Positions 55,282 to 64,000 of a DNA stretch of 64,000 bases are shown here, in pieces. This DNA comes from Chondrosia reniformis (lineage: Eukaryota; Porifera; Demospongiae; Chondrillida; Chondrillidae). Within the stretch, counting starts at the first letter, position 1. Each line of letters opens with the position of its first letter. Below the pieces are notes generated by a model. It had not been told where the DNA came from. It saw nothing but the letters and a program-made list of their open reading frames with translations, and made no database searches. The stretch is from the NCBI GenBank assembly GCA_947172415.1, contig OX359190.1:9672001-9736000 (forward strand). The letters are read 5' to 3'. The position numbers and the translations under genes are program-made.

Positions 55282-55866
55282 GTTTCCACCTGCTCCTGTC
55301 CGTGTAGGCTTGGAGCGAGATTACGACAGATACGTCCACTCTATCCGTTTGGTAAAAGGGCCGGTAAATGTCATCCGAGTATAAGGCCATTTTTCACGTG
55401 CAAACCACGTATCTTTCGAGCGTCGATGTATCGCGCGATTAACAGCCGATCGCGAAAGTATTACACAGATCCCGTGGAATATAAAATTGATCTATACGTA
55501 TACGTATTAGTATGCAGTGATTATAATTTTTTTTAAACTTTCTATAATTATACAGTTACATTTTAATAACTATAGTGATTCTTATCTTCGCTTGCTGAGA
55601 TCTCAACCTCAGGAAACGGTTGTGAATTCTGTACTGTAATCAGGCTAAATGCATAAATACTGAGCTATATTTGCGAATATATTCATATGTGCACTTTTAT
55701 TGTGAAATAACATTCACACTAAAGTGAACCAGTTCCTATAATTTGTAGAAAATATTAGAAATAATTGTGTAATAGGAGGAGGATATACTCTTAACTAACA
55801 TTATTTTATGTAGTCATACATGTTGTTTATAACAAAATTATAATTTAAATTGAGATTTTAACTCTA
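55282..55866. other. spacer between the two MSMO1 copies
   Basis: Includes the likely promoter of copy A (GC-richer part to about 55470) and the 3' UTR of copy B. No gene seen. Confidence 0.5.
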
Positions 55867-58150
55867 TTAATTGTCTTTCTTCTCAGGGATGACCATGCCT
55901 AGTTCCTTCTTACTGAGGTACTCCTTGTACTGGTGATCTGTACCAAACAGCTTGTCCCACCAGACAAAGGTGCTCGAGTAGTTACCATTAAAGTTCATGT
56001 GATGGAAATCATGCCATCTTGCACCTGAAGAAGACACAGTGATCAGATGACAGACAGGTATATATGCAGGATAATGATTTAGCAATGGGAGTGAGTGATG
56101 AAGCAATATAGTGTGAGTAATGAAGCAATAGTGTGAGTGATGAAGAAATAGTCTGAGTGATGAAGCAATAGTTTAAGTAATGAAGCAATAGTCTGAGTGA
56201 TGAAGCAATGGTAAGACACATTACTAGTGAGTGACAATCTGCATATCTCACTTACCTGCATATCCAGGGATGAGGTGGAGAGGGTTGAAGGGGAAGTCAT
56301 AACCGCTGTGGACATCAATGGTCTCCAACAACCTGAAGAACATCCAAGCCCAGAGGAAGAAGACGTGGTTGGCAAAGATGAGCATTGGAATGAAGACCCC
56401 AGCACCTAAAACTAGTGTGTGAGGTACACAATAGTAGTAAACACAGCTAGACAGAGATGCCTGTGTGTTGCCATTAGTTACCATGTAAGACTTACTGAAT
56501 GTCTCCAGTGGGTGGGCATATTCTGCTACAAGTCCAAAAGGTACTTGAAAGTGGTGATGCACTTTGTGTATGTACTTGTAGATTCTTCTGTGGTGAAGAA
56601 GACGATGGAAGAAGTAGTGCCACGTGTCCTCAATCACAGCACAGCAGAAGCACCTTCCCAGCACAGAGTACCTAGGGGAGGGGCAAGGAGGAGGTTGCAT
56701 CATCACTCTACCATGACCTTACATGTAGTAAAGTAGGATCTTCAAATCACATGTTTTGCATGAAATGAACTTGTAACAATCCCAGAAATATTCATAAAGT
56801 TAAAGTTTAAGAGAAGATTGGACATCACTTTTAAGGATAGCACCTCTCATGAATACTACTGTATGTAATATTTAGGTAACAGTATATAGATATCTTTCAA
56901 TATTTGAGTAAGTTGTCATGGTAATTTAGTGTAATATGTTTGGCCGTTTATCTGAAGATGCATCATTCACAAGTGACACTGACCATCTCGGAAGGGTGTC
57001 CCAGTCATAAGGAATGTTCATCATAACTGTGTAATAGTAAGACCCTGTAATTAGTGGTATCTGTGAGAAGAGAAAGAGATATCACGATAAATTATCATAT
57101 CCAAATTGCTGGATGTGATGTCTTTATGATGTATAGAATTTGGTATAGAATTCACTAAAGTAATAATAATGATACGTTAATTTATATCATATATATACTG
57201 CACCTAATCTCTGAATGATATATATGATGATGATATATTTTCAGACTGTTATGTTCCTTGTTGTGGGAGTTGCTAAGCAACTGGCAATATCACTACGTAC
57301 TTGCACAAAAAAGTGATTAAGCAATAGTCTCTTCATGCACATCCATTGCTTCTCAAAGGTCTCCTTTTGGCCCTACATATGTACAGGACTGGTTGTAATA
57401 TATTATACAGGACTGGTTGTAATATATTATACAGGACTGGTTGTAATATATTATACAGGACTGGTTGTAATATATTATACAGGACTGGTTGTAATATATT
57501 ATACAGGACTGGTTGTAATATATTATATAAACCTGTACAGTATGTATAATGTAAAATCGATGTCTACTGTTAACATTTCCATATGGAAAATTCCTCTTAG
57601 AAAGACACTTTCAGTATGTAAACAATTTAGTAAACAATTGTCACTATATAGTACACACATCAATCCAATGATACACTACGTAGTGTGTGCATGTTAGTGT
57701 GTGCACGTTAGTGTGTGCATGTTAGTGTGTGCATGTGAATTTGTATAAATAATAAATAGATATAAATAGATATAAATAAATGTAGTGTAGCTATAGGCCT
57801 AGATTTGGAATTAGAACTTAAAATACCTGTATTTTAAATATTTTCATGAATGATAGAAACTGGCTAATGAATCCTGGTAGACAGATTCCAAAATACATAA
57901 CCTACATATGGAGGAGCATAATCAGTATGACATTTCACAGGACAGTGACCTCCTGTAACGTAGTGCCGCTAGTAAGGTCTATCGTTCTAACCTCGTGTAT
58001 AAGTATTGTACCGTAAGTTGCTATGGCGAACTTGGAGTAGTTTTCGGTCATGTAGCGCCATCCCAACTCAAAGTACGGCAGAGCAGGGTTACCCGGAACG
58101 ACATGGTCGTAGAAGCTCGCGAACGCATTCACCGTACTATTTATGTCCAT
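55867..58150 (-). CDS. MSMO1: methylsterol monooxygenase 1, copy B
   Basis: Seven exons (58150-57992, 57901-57827, 57372-57301, 57060-56984, 56671-56496, 56411-56256, 56024-55867) join in phase to 290 residues. The protein carries the same histidine boxes as copy A (HRLLHH 150-155, HKVHH 163-167, HDFHH 243-247) and the WWDKLFGTD block near the end. Exon lengths are identical to copy A. Exons 5-7 and parts of introns 5 and 6 are much more alike between copies than exons 1-4, which suggests gene conversion or a recent partial duplication of the 3' half. Function as for copy A: sterol C4 demethylation at the ER. All donors are GT here. Head-to-head with the coiled-coil gene, 245 bp between start codons. 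Confidence 0.95.
57381..57528. repeat. 24-bp minisatellite, 6 copies
   Basis: Six copies of ACAGGACTGGTTGTAATATA plus four bases in intron 2 of MSMO1 copy B, next to the exon 3 acceptor. The TGLVVIYY frame across it is an artefact. Confidence 0.95.
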
Positions 58151-58395
58151 TTCCTACGACCAGTCCTCGACTTCTGGAACTTATTAAACGTGCAGTAGCT
58201 GAAATAATAATATTGCTTCAATCAAAACAGATGGTCAGATAGTGGCATGACCATGCAATGCTAGACTATGTAAACGCGACTATGGCCCGGCTGAAGTCCC
58301 GGAAGAAGACACTAGAGTTTTAAAGTAGGATTCAGTTTGGGAATGACTACTATATAACTAACGAGTACCAGGTGGGCGTGTCGCAAGAACTAAAG

Positions 58396-61300
58396 ATGCA
58401 GGAGGAAGAGAGCCTCAAATCTCCACACAGTGAGGATGGCATGGACGAGATCGAATCAAAGATGCGAGAGGAAATCAAAGCTCTTCAAGAAAGAAAAAAT
58501 ACTGTTCTTCTTCGTCAGTTAGCTGACTTGAAGCTCCACCGAGAAAAGGCAATGCGGAAAATTGCCAACTTAGAAGCGACTGTATCTGATCTTGAAGATC
58601 AGAAGGAGGCATTTCGATTGGATGCAGATGTTCACCTGGAATCATTGAAGCGAACTCTTGCGATGGAACAGCAAGAAAAGGAGCTTCTCAGGAAACAGCT
58701 CGGCGCCGCTACCAAGCAGAATAGCAGTCTGGTCCTGCGACTGAAGAAACTGGAGGCCGAGTTAGAACCGCTTAAACTGCGAAGAGGTCATCGTGATGCT
58801 CTAGAGAAATCCTTGTACCAGGACCCTTCACTGGTCGATAGTGCTGGTAGGGCTCCAGATAGGGCTAGTCCCTCCCTAGATACTGTCTCCACTGTGGATT
58901 CCAGTGAAAGTGCTGAAGGTAAGAGAGAAGGCAGCATGGTAAGTTAATTATGTCCTTCCCGGCCAGCATGAATAACAGAACACTGAAATAATGACATTTA
59001 TTACTTACGGCAGTATTCATCGATGATCAATCTGAATTAAAAATTCTAAAATCTTTAATAGTTTTCCAAATATCTGAAATTCAACTAAAAAATCACTCAG
59101 GCAAGAAAATATCTGAATTAGAAATCCATTTTTAATTAAATTTAATATCTCTCTCTATTTTCAGCTAGGGAAGGCTCAGTTGGAGGTGGAAGTGAATATA
59201 ATTACAACCACAGTCCGGCAGAATTGAATTTGGAATATAGATCTACTAGTGATATGAAATTTGTAGGCAGTGAAAAATCTAAGTCCCAACTGAACAAGCT
59301 TATATCCAATCATTCAATTTCCTCATGGAAATACTCCTCAGCAGGTGACTTGTAAGTCTCATAGGTATCAACCATTCTGCTTACATTTAATACAAACTTT
59401 AATCTATTACAGACACCTCTTAATATGCATTCTATAGCCCACCTCTCATTTATATATGTAAGTATATGCATATATATATATTCATATATTTGTGAACCTC
59501 TATCACTATAGGACCAATCTGTTACATGGGGGACAAGCCCCACCCTATGGTACTTTCCCCTACACCCTCACACCTTCAACAAGTAGCTGCAATAACAGTC
59601 CTTCTTCTCGACCAAAGCGTTACATCCTGGCTGCAACCGTCAAGAGAGAGGTAGGTACTCAGACAGTATTGGACGTGGAGGATCTGGAGACTGACGGACC
59701 TCTGTCTACTTCTGAATTCCAAAATGTGCTGTCACATGTGAAGTACAGAAATGAGACTTTGAATAAAGAAAATGAGGTACATACGTGTTAATATGACAGT
59801 GTTGACATCAAATCTCAATGTACATACTGAATTGTAATTTATATAATTATGATGAGTAGGAACACTTTGTTGAAGTATATATGTATGCTAACTCATGGAA
59901 TTTATATATACACGTGTACGTACGTATATAGCGGCTGTCTGTTCAGATAAAGGAGAAAGAGGAGAAGTTACAGGAATCTTACAGCAGATATCAAGTGCTC
60001 TCAAACAGTGCAGCAGTAAACTCATATCTAATCTAAGACTTGTATATTGATACGTACATTGAAGCTATCAATGTATGCATATTATAGTGATTTGAATGTC
60101 ACAGGTTGTATTTTTATCATATTCACTACTAAAATTTAATAACACCATTACTGATTGTATAAACGTACTAGGTTACCATAGGCCATATATGTATACATAT
60201 TCATACTGAGTTACAGATTTATATACGTATTATATGTAGATATTGGACCCCTATATTACAATAATTATATTTGTGTATCTTCTGATACTGCATATATGTA
60301 GATTTGTATTTCTGAGTGCTCCACTTTAAGGGACCAGTTACAGGTAGTGAGACGAGAGGTCGAAGGTCAATTAACTGAAATTAAGGAGGATATGATGGAT
60401 ACAGCTAAAGTCATTTACACTCTTCACGGATCACTCTCCAAAGTGAGTGCTTTCAAGTTATACTTTTCTATCAATTAAAATTATTGAATTTCATAATTTT
60501 TGAGATTTGGATGAATGTCTTTGTGTGATATTCCTTCTAGGAATCTACAGTTATCAGTGATTTGTGTAAGAGGTTAAAGGACAGCCAGACCAATGTTGGT
60601 AGACTGGAATACGAAAAGAGGTACATAAGGACTAACTTACCAGAAAAAGACATTATGCAATAACTATAAATTACATATACATTATGCAATAAGTAATTTA
60701 GTTACTGTATTATAAGTTATATATACACATTTCTTGAATATGCTACCTGTTTGGGTGTTGCTTAATTAAACTGCAGGAATAATTAATCAAGGGCAACTAT
60801 TAATTCCTTCATCGCATCTTTGCTACTTTTTGTGAATTAGAGATGCATGGTTTGTTTGAGGATTCAATTAATAGTGCAGTATAATTAGAGTGCATGTAGG
60901 GAGAAATCAAGAGCTGAAAGCAATCAAGGAAATATTAATTTATACTTTTAAAATCCCTGGGGTGCATCTTTAGAGACTCAAAAAGTCGAAACATGATCCA
61001 TTAAAAAGATTACTTTTACTCTGTTGTGTTATTACAGTACTTTGAAAGAAGAGATTAAGAAATTGGGATCTAAATTAACACAATATAAGGAGAAATTGAA
61101 GTGAGTTGCATTGAACACATAACAGAAAATTTTATGTAAGTCGCAATATAATGTGTGTTCAAATGCTGTATTTTCTAGTTGTCGATCAACAGTTACTGTA
61201 ATAGTTACTGTTAGTTGTCATAGTTACTATATCCTATTTCTGTCTGTCTAGAAATTCCTCTCCGAGGAAAGACAGTTCCAGTGGGAGGTCACCTAAGAAG

Positions 61301-61456
61301 GTTATACACACCAACACCACACCCCTCAAGGAGTCAACGACCCCGCCCGCTAAGCCATTCTCTCTAGCACAACACCTCAAACTGACGCTGCAGGATCCTC
61401 CAGTTGAACCTCCAAAGAGACAACTCACACTAACTGGGAAACCAGTGGACATTTGA
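58396..61456 (+). CDS. coiled-coil protein of unknown function
   Basis: Eight exons join in phase: 58396-58918, 59165-59351, 59512-59776, 59947-60015, 60302-60442, 60541-60620, 61038-61100 and 61252-61456, about 510 residues. The first ATG is at 58396. Residues about 15-135 form a strong coiled coil (KMREEIKALQERKNTVLLRQ onward, rich in Leu, Glu, Lys and Arg). A Ser-rich, low-complexity middle (about 145-290) follows, with PPYGTFPYTLTPSTSS. A second coiled coil is at about 310-440, and the basic/Pro-rich tail ends SLAQHLKLTLQDPPVE...LTGKPVDI. No catalytic domain, signal peptide or membrane segment is seen and I do not recognise the family. Two donors compete at the end of exon 1 (58919 and 58940); only the first keeps the frame. 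Divergent from MSMO1 copy B. Confidence 0.8.
60955..61030 (+). repeat. inverted-repeat element, family B fragment
   Basis: GCATCTTTAGAGACTCAAAA and GTCGAAACATGATCCA align with the right part of the element at 7785-7894. Located in intron 6 of the coiled-coil gene. Confidence 0.55.
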
Positions 61457-62807
61457 CTGTATATATATACAACTATGAACTCTTATCAATTATTAACTGT
61501 ATACAGTACCTACATACATACATAAGCTATATAGTGTGTATATGTACATAATTATCAAGCCATGAATGTTATACAATTTGTACATGTTTATACATAAAGG
61601 ATATCTATATACCTATATTAGATATAGCAAAATAATTTCAGACTATTATATATGAATTGTTGTATTTCTGGAATTATGGTATAAGTATTAATTAATATTG
61701 CTGTGGTAATCTTAGTTCAGCTCATGATCAGCTGCAGCTCTCCAGGGTTGCATGCATATCAGAGAGTACGGTAGTACTCTCTAAGTAGGAATGACCGGGA
61801 AAAAAATGGCCGCCCTATCCAATGTATTAGCAATCGACACCTCATAAATCGCCAGCGAAGCGATTTTCGGTTATATTCGGTTATTTGCAGCGATTAATGC
61901 ACGCTTTCCTAAATGCCAAAACATGTTTCGACGCTCTACACGCTCTATAGCGTTCAAAAAGCGGCTAACTAGGAATAGACCCACTTCCAAAATTCATTTT
62001 TTCTTCTTCTTTTATTGAATAGACTAGCGCTAATATGCGAACTTATGCGGGCACGTACTAGTTATAAATCGTCATAAATATTTCGGAACTAGGGAATAGA
62101 CAGCCCTAAATCTGAATGCGCTCTACAATAAGCATGTTAATTGTGAAGAGCGAAAATTGTGGTCTTCTCGGACGCCATTTTTTAATTAAGAGATCATGGT
62201 TTTCGGTATATTTCTCTTGTCTAAGACGTTATTTTGGGATCTTCGCCAAGAAAACTTTCAAATCAATTTTAAAACTAGTAATATTAAGAGGAAAAAGGGG
62301 GAATACAAGTAAATAAAAAACATTTACAAAAATGATGTTAGAAGTAGGAATGGTAGTGTTCACTAATACATCTGCAAAAAGTATCGAAACAAGACACTGA
62401 TTATATGATAAGGCTAATCATACAGAAGTCTCTTGATGTCTGGGAATGATATATACTTTGAGATGGTTCATCTTTATATATAATCTGTCTTTTGAGTGTC
62501 TAGAGACAGTTTGTTCTTTTGAAATCTGACGTTTTTACTCCGGGGTCTTCTTCAACGACTGACTTATCAATGCAACATTAATTCAGAAAACTATAGAAAT
62601 TATATTTATGTGACATGTTTCAATTGAAACTTCCTTACATCCTGTACTGTCATACACATGCAAAACATATACGTACAGTGTATATCTTGTTCAATATGGT
62701 AATTACAGCTTCCAACCAATCTCTACAATACTAGTTTTAGACTAAATATTTTCTACAGCAGCAATCCACAAATGACTAGAGTAAGTGTTCAGATTGATAA
62801 TTCAACA
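61457..62807. other. spacer downstream of the coiled-coil gene
   Basis: The first 300 bases are AT-rich 3' flank. 61790-62180 is richer in GC with ATGGCCGCC (61807) and an inverted GGACGCCATTTTT (62171), which could mark an unseen promoter. A family B element lies at 62440-62590. No coding exon found. Confidence 0.45.
62440..62590 (-). repeat. inverted-repeat element, family B copy (minus strand)
   Basis: The minus strand reads GTTGAAGAAGACCCCGGAGT, then AAAAGAACAAACTG and ATGAACCATCTCAAAG, in the same order as the element at 7785-7894. Confidence 0.65.
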
Positions 62808-62906
62808 TCAGTCAAGCTTTTCAGATTCTGAAGGCTGCATATGTTTTACATCAGGGCCACTTTCAGATACAGAACTTGTCTGTCTTTTACCAGTGTACAT
62901 GCGTCC
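62808..62906 (-). CDS. terminal exon of an unidentified minus-strand gene (partial)
   Basis: On the minus strand an acceptor (AATGTAG at 62910-62907) opens a 32-codon frame GRMYTGKRQTSSVSESGPDV ... SESEKLD and a TGA at 62810-62808. It ends in a polar, Ser/Glu-rich tail, typical of a disordered C-terminus. The frame is phase 0 at the acceptor and would continue the 18-nt candidate exon at 63007-62990 (QWNPQL). The upstream exons lie beyond the window, so identity is unknown. A non-coding reading is possible. Confidence 0.45.
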   Translation of the reverse strand, partial: GRMYTGKRQTSSVSESGPDVKHMQPSESEKLD

Positions 62907-62959
62907 CTACATTATACGAAACAAATAGGAGTGTTGATAGACAGTCAATTGATAAACAG

Positions 62960-64000
62960 AGAAACAAATATTAGCTAACAAATACTCACCAGCTGAGGAT
63001 TCCATTGCTGTGGTAGATAGTTAATGAAGCAAGGGAGAAAAGAACATCCATCCGCAAGTAACATGCATGACAAAGCATTAGCTAACAAATACTCACCAGC
63101 TGAGGATTACAATGTTATGGTAGATAGTGAATGGGAAAACAGAGAAAAGAACATCCATCCGGTCCTCTAATAAAATGAATTACATTAGCTTCCAAATACT
63201 CACCATCTGAGGATTACATTGTTGTGGTAGATAGTCAATGGGAAAACAGAGAAAAGAACATCCATCCTCAAGTAACATGCATGACAAAGCATTAACTAAC
63301 AAATACTCACATCCTGAGGAATATATTGTTGTGGTAGTTAGTTAATGGGAAAACAGAGAAAAGAACATCCATCCTCAAGTAACATGCATGACAAAACATT
63401 AGCTAACAAATACTCACATCCTGAGGAATACATTGTTGTGGTAGATATTTAATGGGAAAACAGAGAAAAGAACATCCATCCTCAAGTAAAATGAACGACA
63501 AAGCATTAGCTAACAAATACTCACCATCTGAGGAAAACATTGTTGTGGTAGACAGTTAATGGGAAAACAAGAAAAGAACATCTATCATCAACTAACATGC
63601 ATGACAAAGCATTAGCTAACAAACACACTCACCCCCTGAGGATTACATTGTTGTGGTAGATAGTTAATGGGAAAACAGAGAAAAGAACATCCATCTTCAA
63701 GTAATATGCATGACAAAGCATTAGCTAACAAATACTTACTGACTGAGGATTACATTTTTGTGGTAGATAGTTAATGGGAAAACAGAGAAAAGAAAAATCC
63801 ATCCTCAAGTAACATATATGACAAAGCATTAGCTAATAAATACTCACATCCTGAGGATTATATTGTTGTGGTAGATAGTTAATGGAAAAACAGAGAAAAG
63901 AACATCCATCCTCAAGTAAAATGAACGACAAAGCATTAGCTAACAAATACTCACAATCTGAGGAAAACATTGTTGTGGTAGACAGTTAATGGGAAATCAG
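62960..64000. repeat. 107-bp tandem repeat, about 10 copies, runs off the window
   Basis: Units of about 107 bp, each with AAATACTCACC, CTGAGGATTACATTGTTGTG, GTTAATGGGAAAACAGAG and CAAAGCATTAGCTAAC, repeat from about 62960 to the right edge. On the minus strand nearly every unit has a GTGAGT donor-like site. Only the first unit has a CAG acceptor 18 bp before it. Confidence 0.95.
62990..63007 (-). other. candidate 18-nt microexon in the first repeat unit
   Basis: Minus strand: CACAG, then CAATGGAATCCTCAGCTG, then GTGAGT. It is 18 nt, phase 0 with the terminal exon at 62906, and would add QWNPQL. Other repeat units keep the donor but lack the AG acceptor. Confidence 0.35.

Noticed and set aside
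57335-57697. TGLVVIYY repeat frame
   Set aside because: Produced by the 24-bp minisatellite in an MSMO1 intron, on the strand opposite to the gene.
62960-64000. CRISPR-like array of 107-bp units
   Set aside because: Whole units are conserved including the parts that would be spacers; it is a satellite.

Overview
The window looks like nuclear DNA from an early-branching animal, most likely a demosponge; the species cannot be named from sequence alone. The reasons are AT-rich spacers, compact genes with short GT-AG introns, and animal-type gene families: a PH-PTB docking protein, sushi/CCP modules, a cilium gene and CARD-like domains. I found no bacterial or viral gene blocks. Gene models below were built by hand by joining exons at splice sites in phase; each joined model stays open to its stop.

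Layout. 0.2-3.3 kb is a 74-unit satellite. An intronless nitrilase-superfamily gene follows at 3.9 kb, then a six-exon secreted cysteine-rich CxCxC protein (7.1-10.6 kb). 10.6-15.7 kb is gene-poor, with an unexplained GC-rich island, a retroelement GIY-YIG relic and a 35-bp minisatellite. 15.9-22.9 kb carries three intronless paralogues that pair a CARD-like N-terminus with a TPR-like helical body; they sit among partial copies of the neighbouring MALSU1 gene and a LINE reverse-transcriptase fragment.

23.7-35.4 kb is dense: MALSU1 (-), RPS29 (+), RNASEK (-), BBOF1 (+), PCC1/LAGE3 (-) and a secreted seven-CCP plus netrin-like protein (+). Several are head-to-head pairs with very short shared promoters. 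35.4-44.8 kb has no recognisable gene and may be the first intron of the docking-protein gene whose coding exons run from 44.9 to 50.5 kb. Two tandem sterol C4-methyl oxidase (MSMO1) genes follow (51.0-58.2 kb, -), then a coiled-coil protein (58.4-61.5 kb, +), and the last exon of an unknown minus-strand gene next to a 107-bp repeat that runs off the window.

The strongest unexplained signals are: (1) a short interspersed repeat with about nine copies whose core folds as a type I hammerhead ribozyme, one copy with all core positions intact; (2) the CARD-like/TPR family; (3) tandem repeats that multiply splice sites, including an array of about 17 donor sequences that begins at the real donor of one exon, an acceptor-like array in the next intron, two simple donor duplications and an apparently exonised satellite unit; (4) an RFX X-box directly before the ciliary gene BBOF1.
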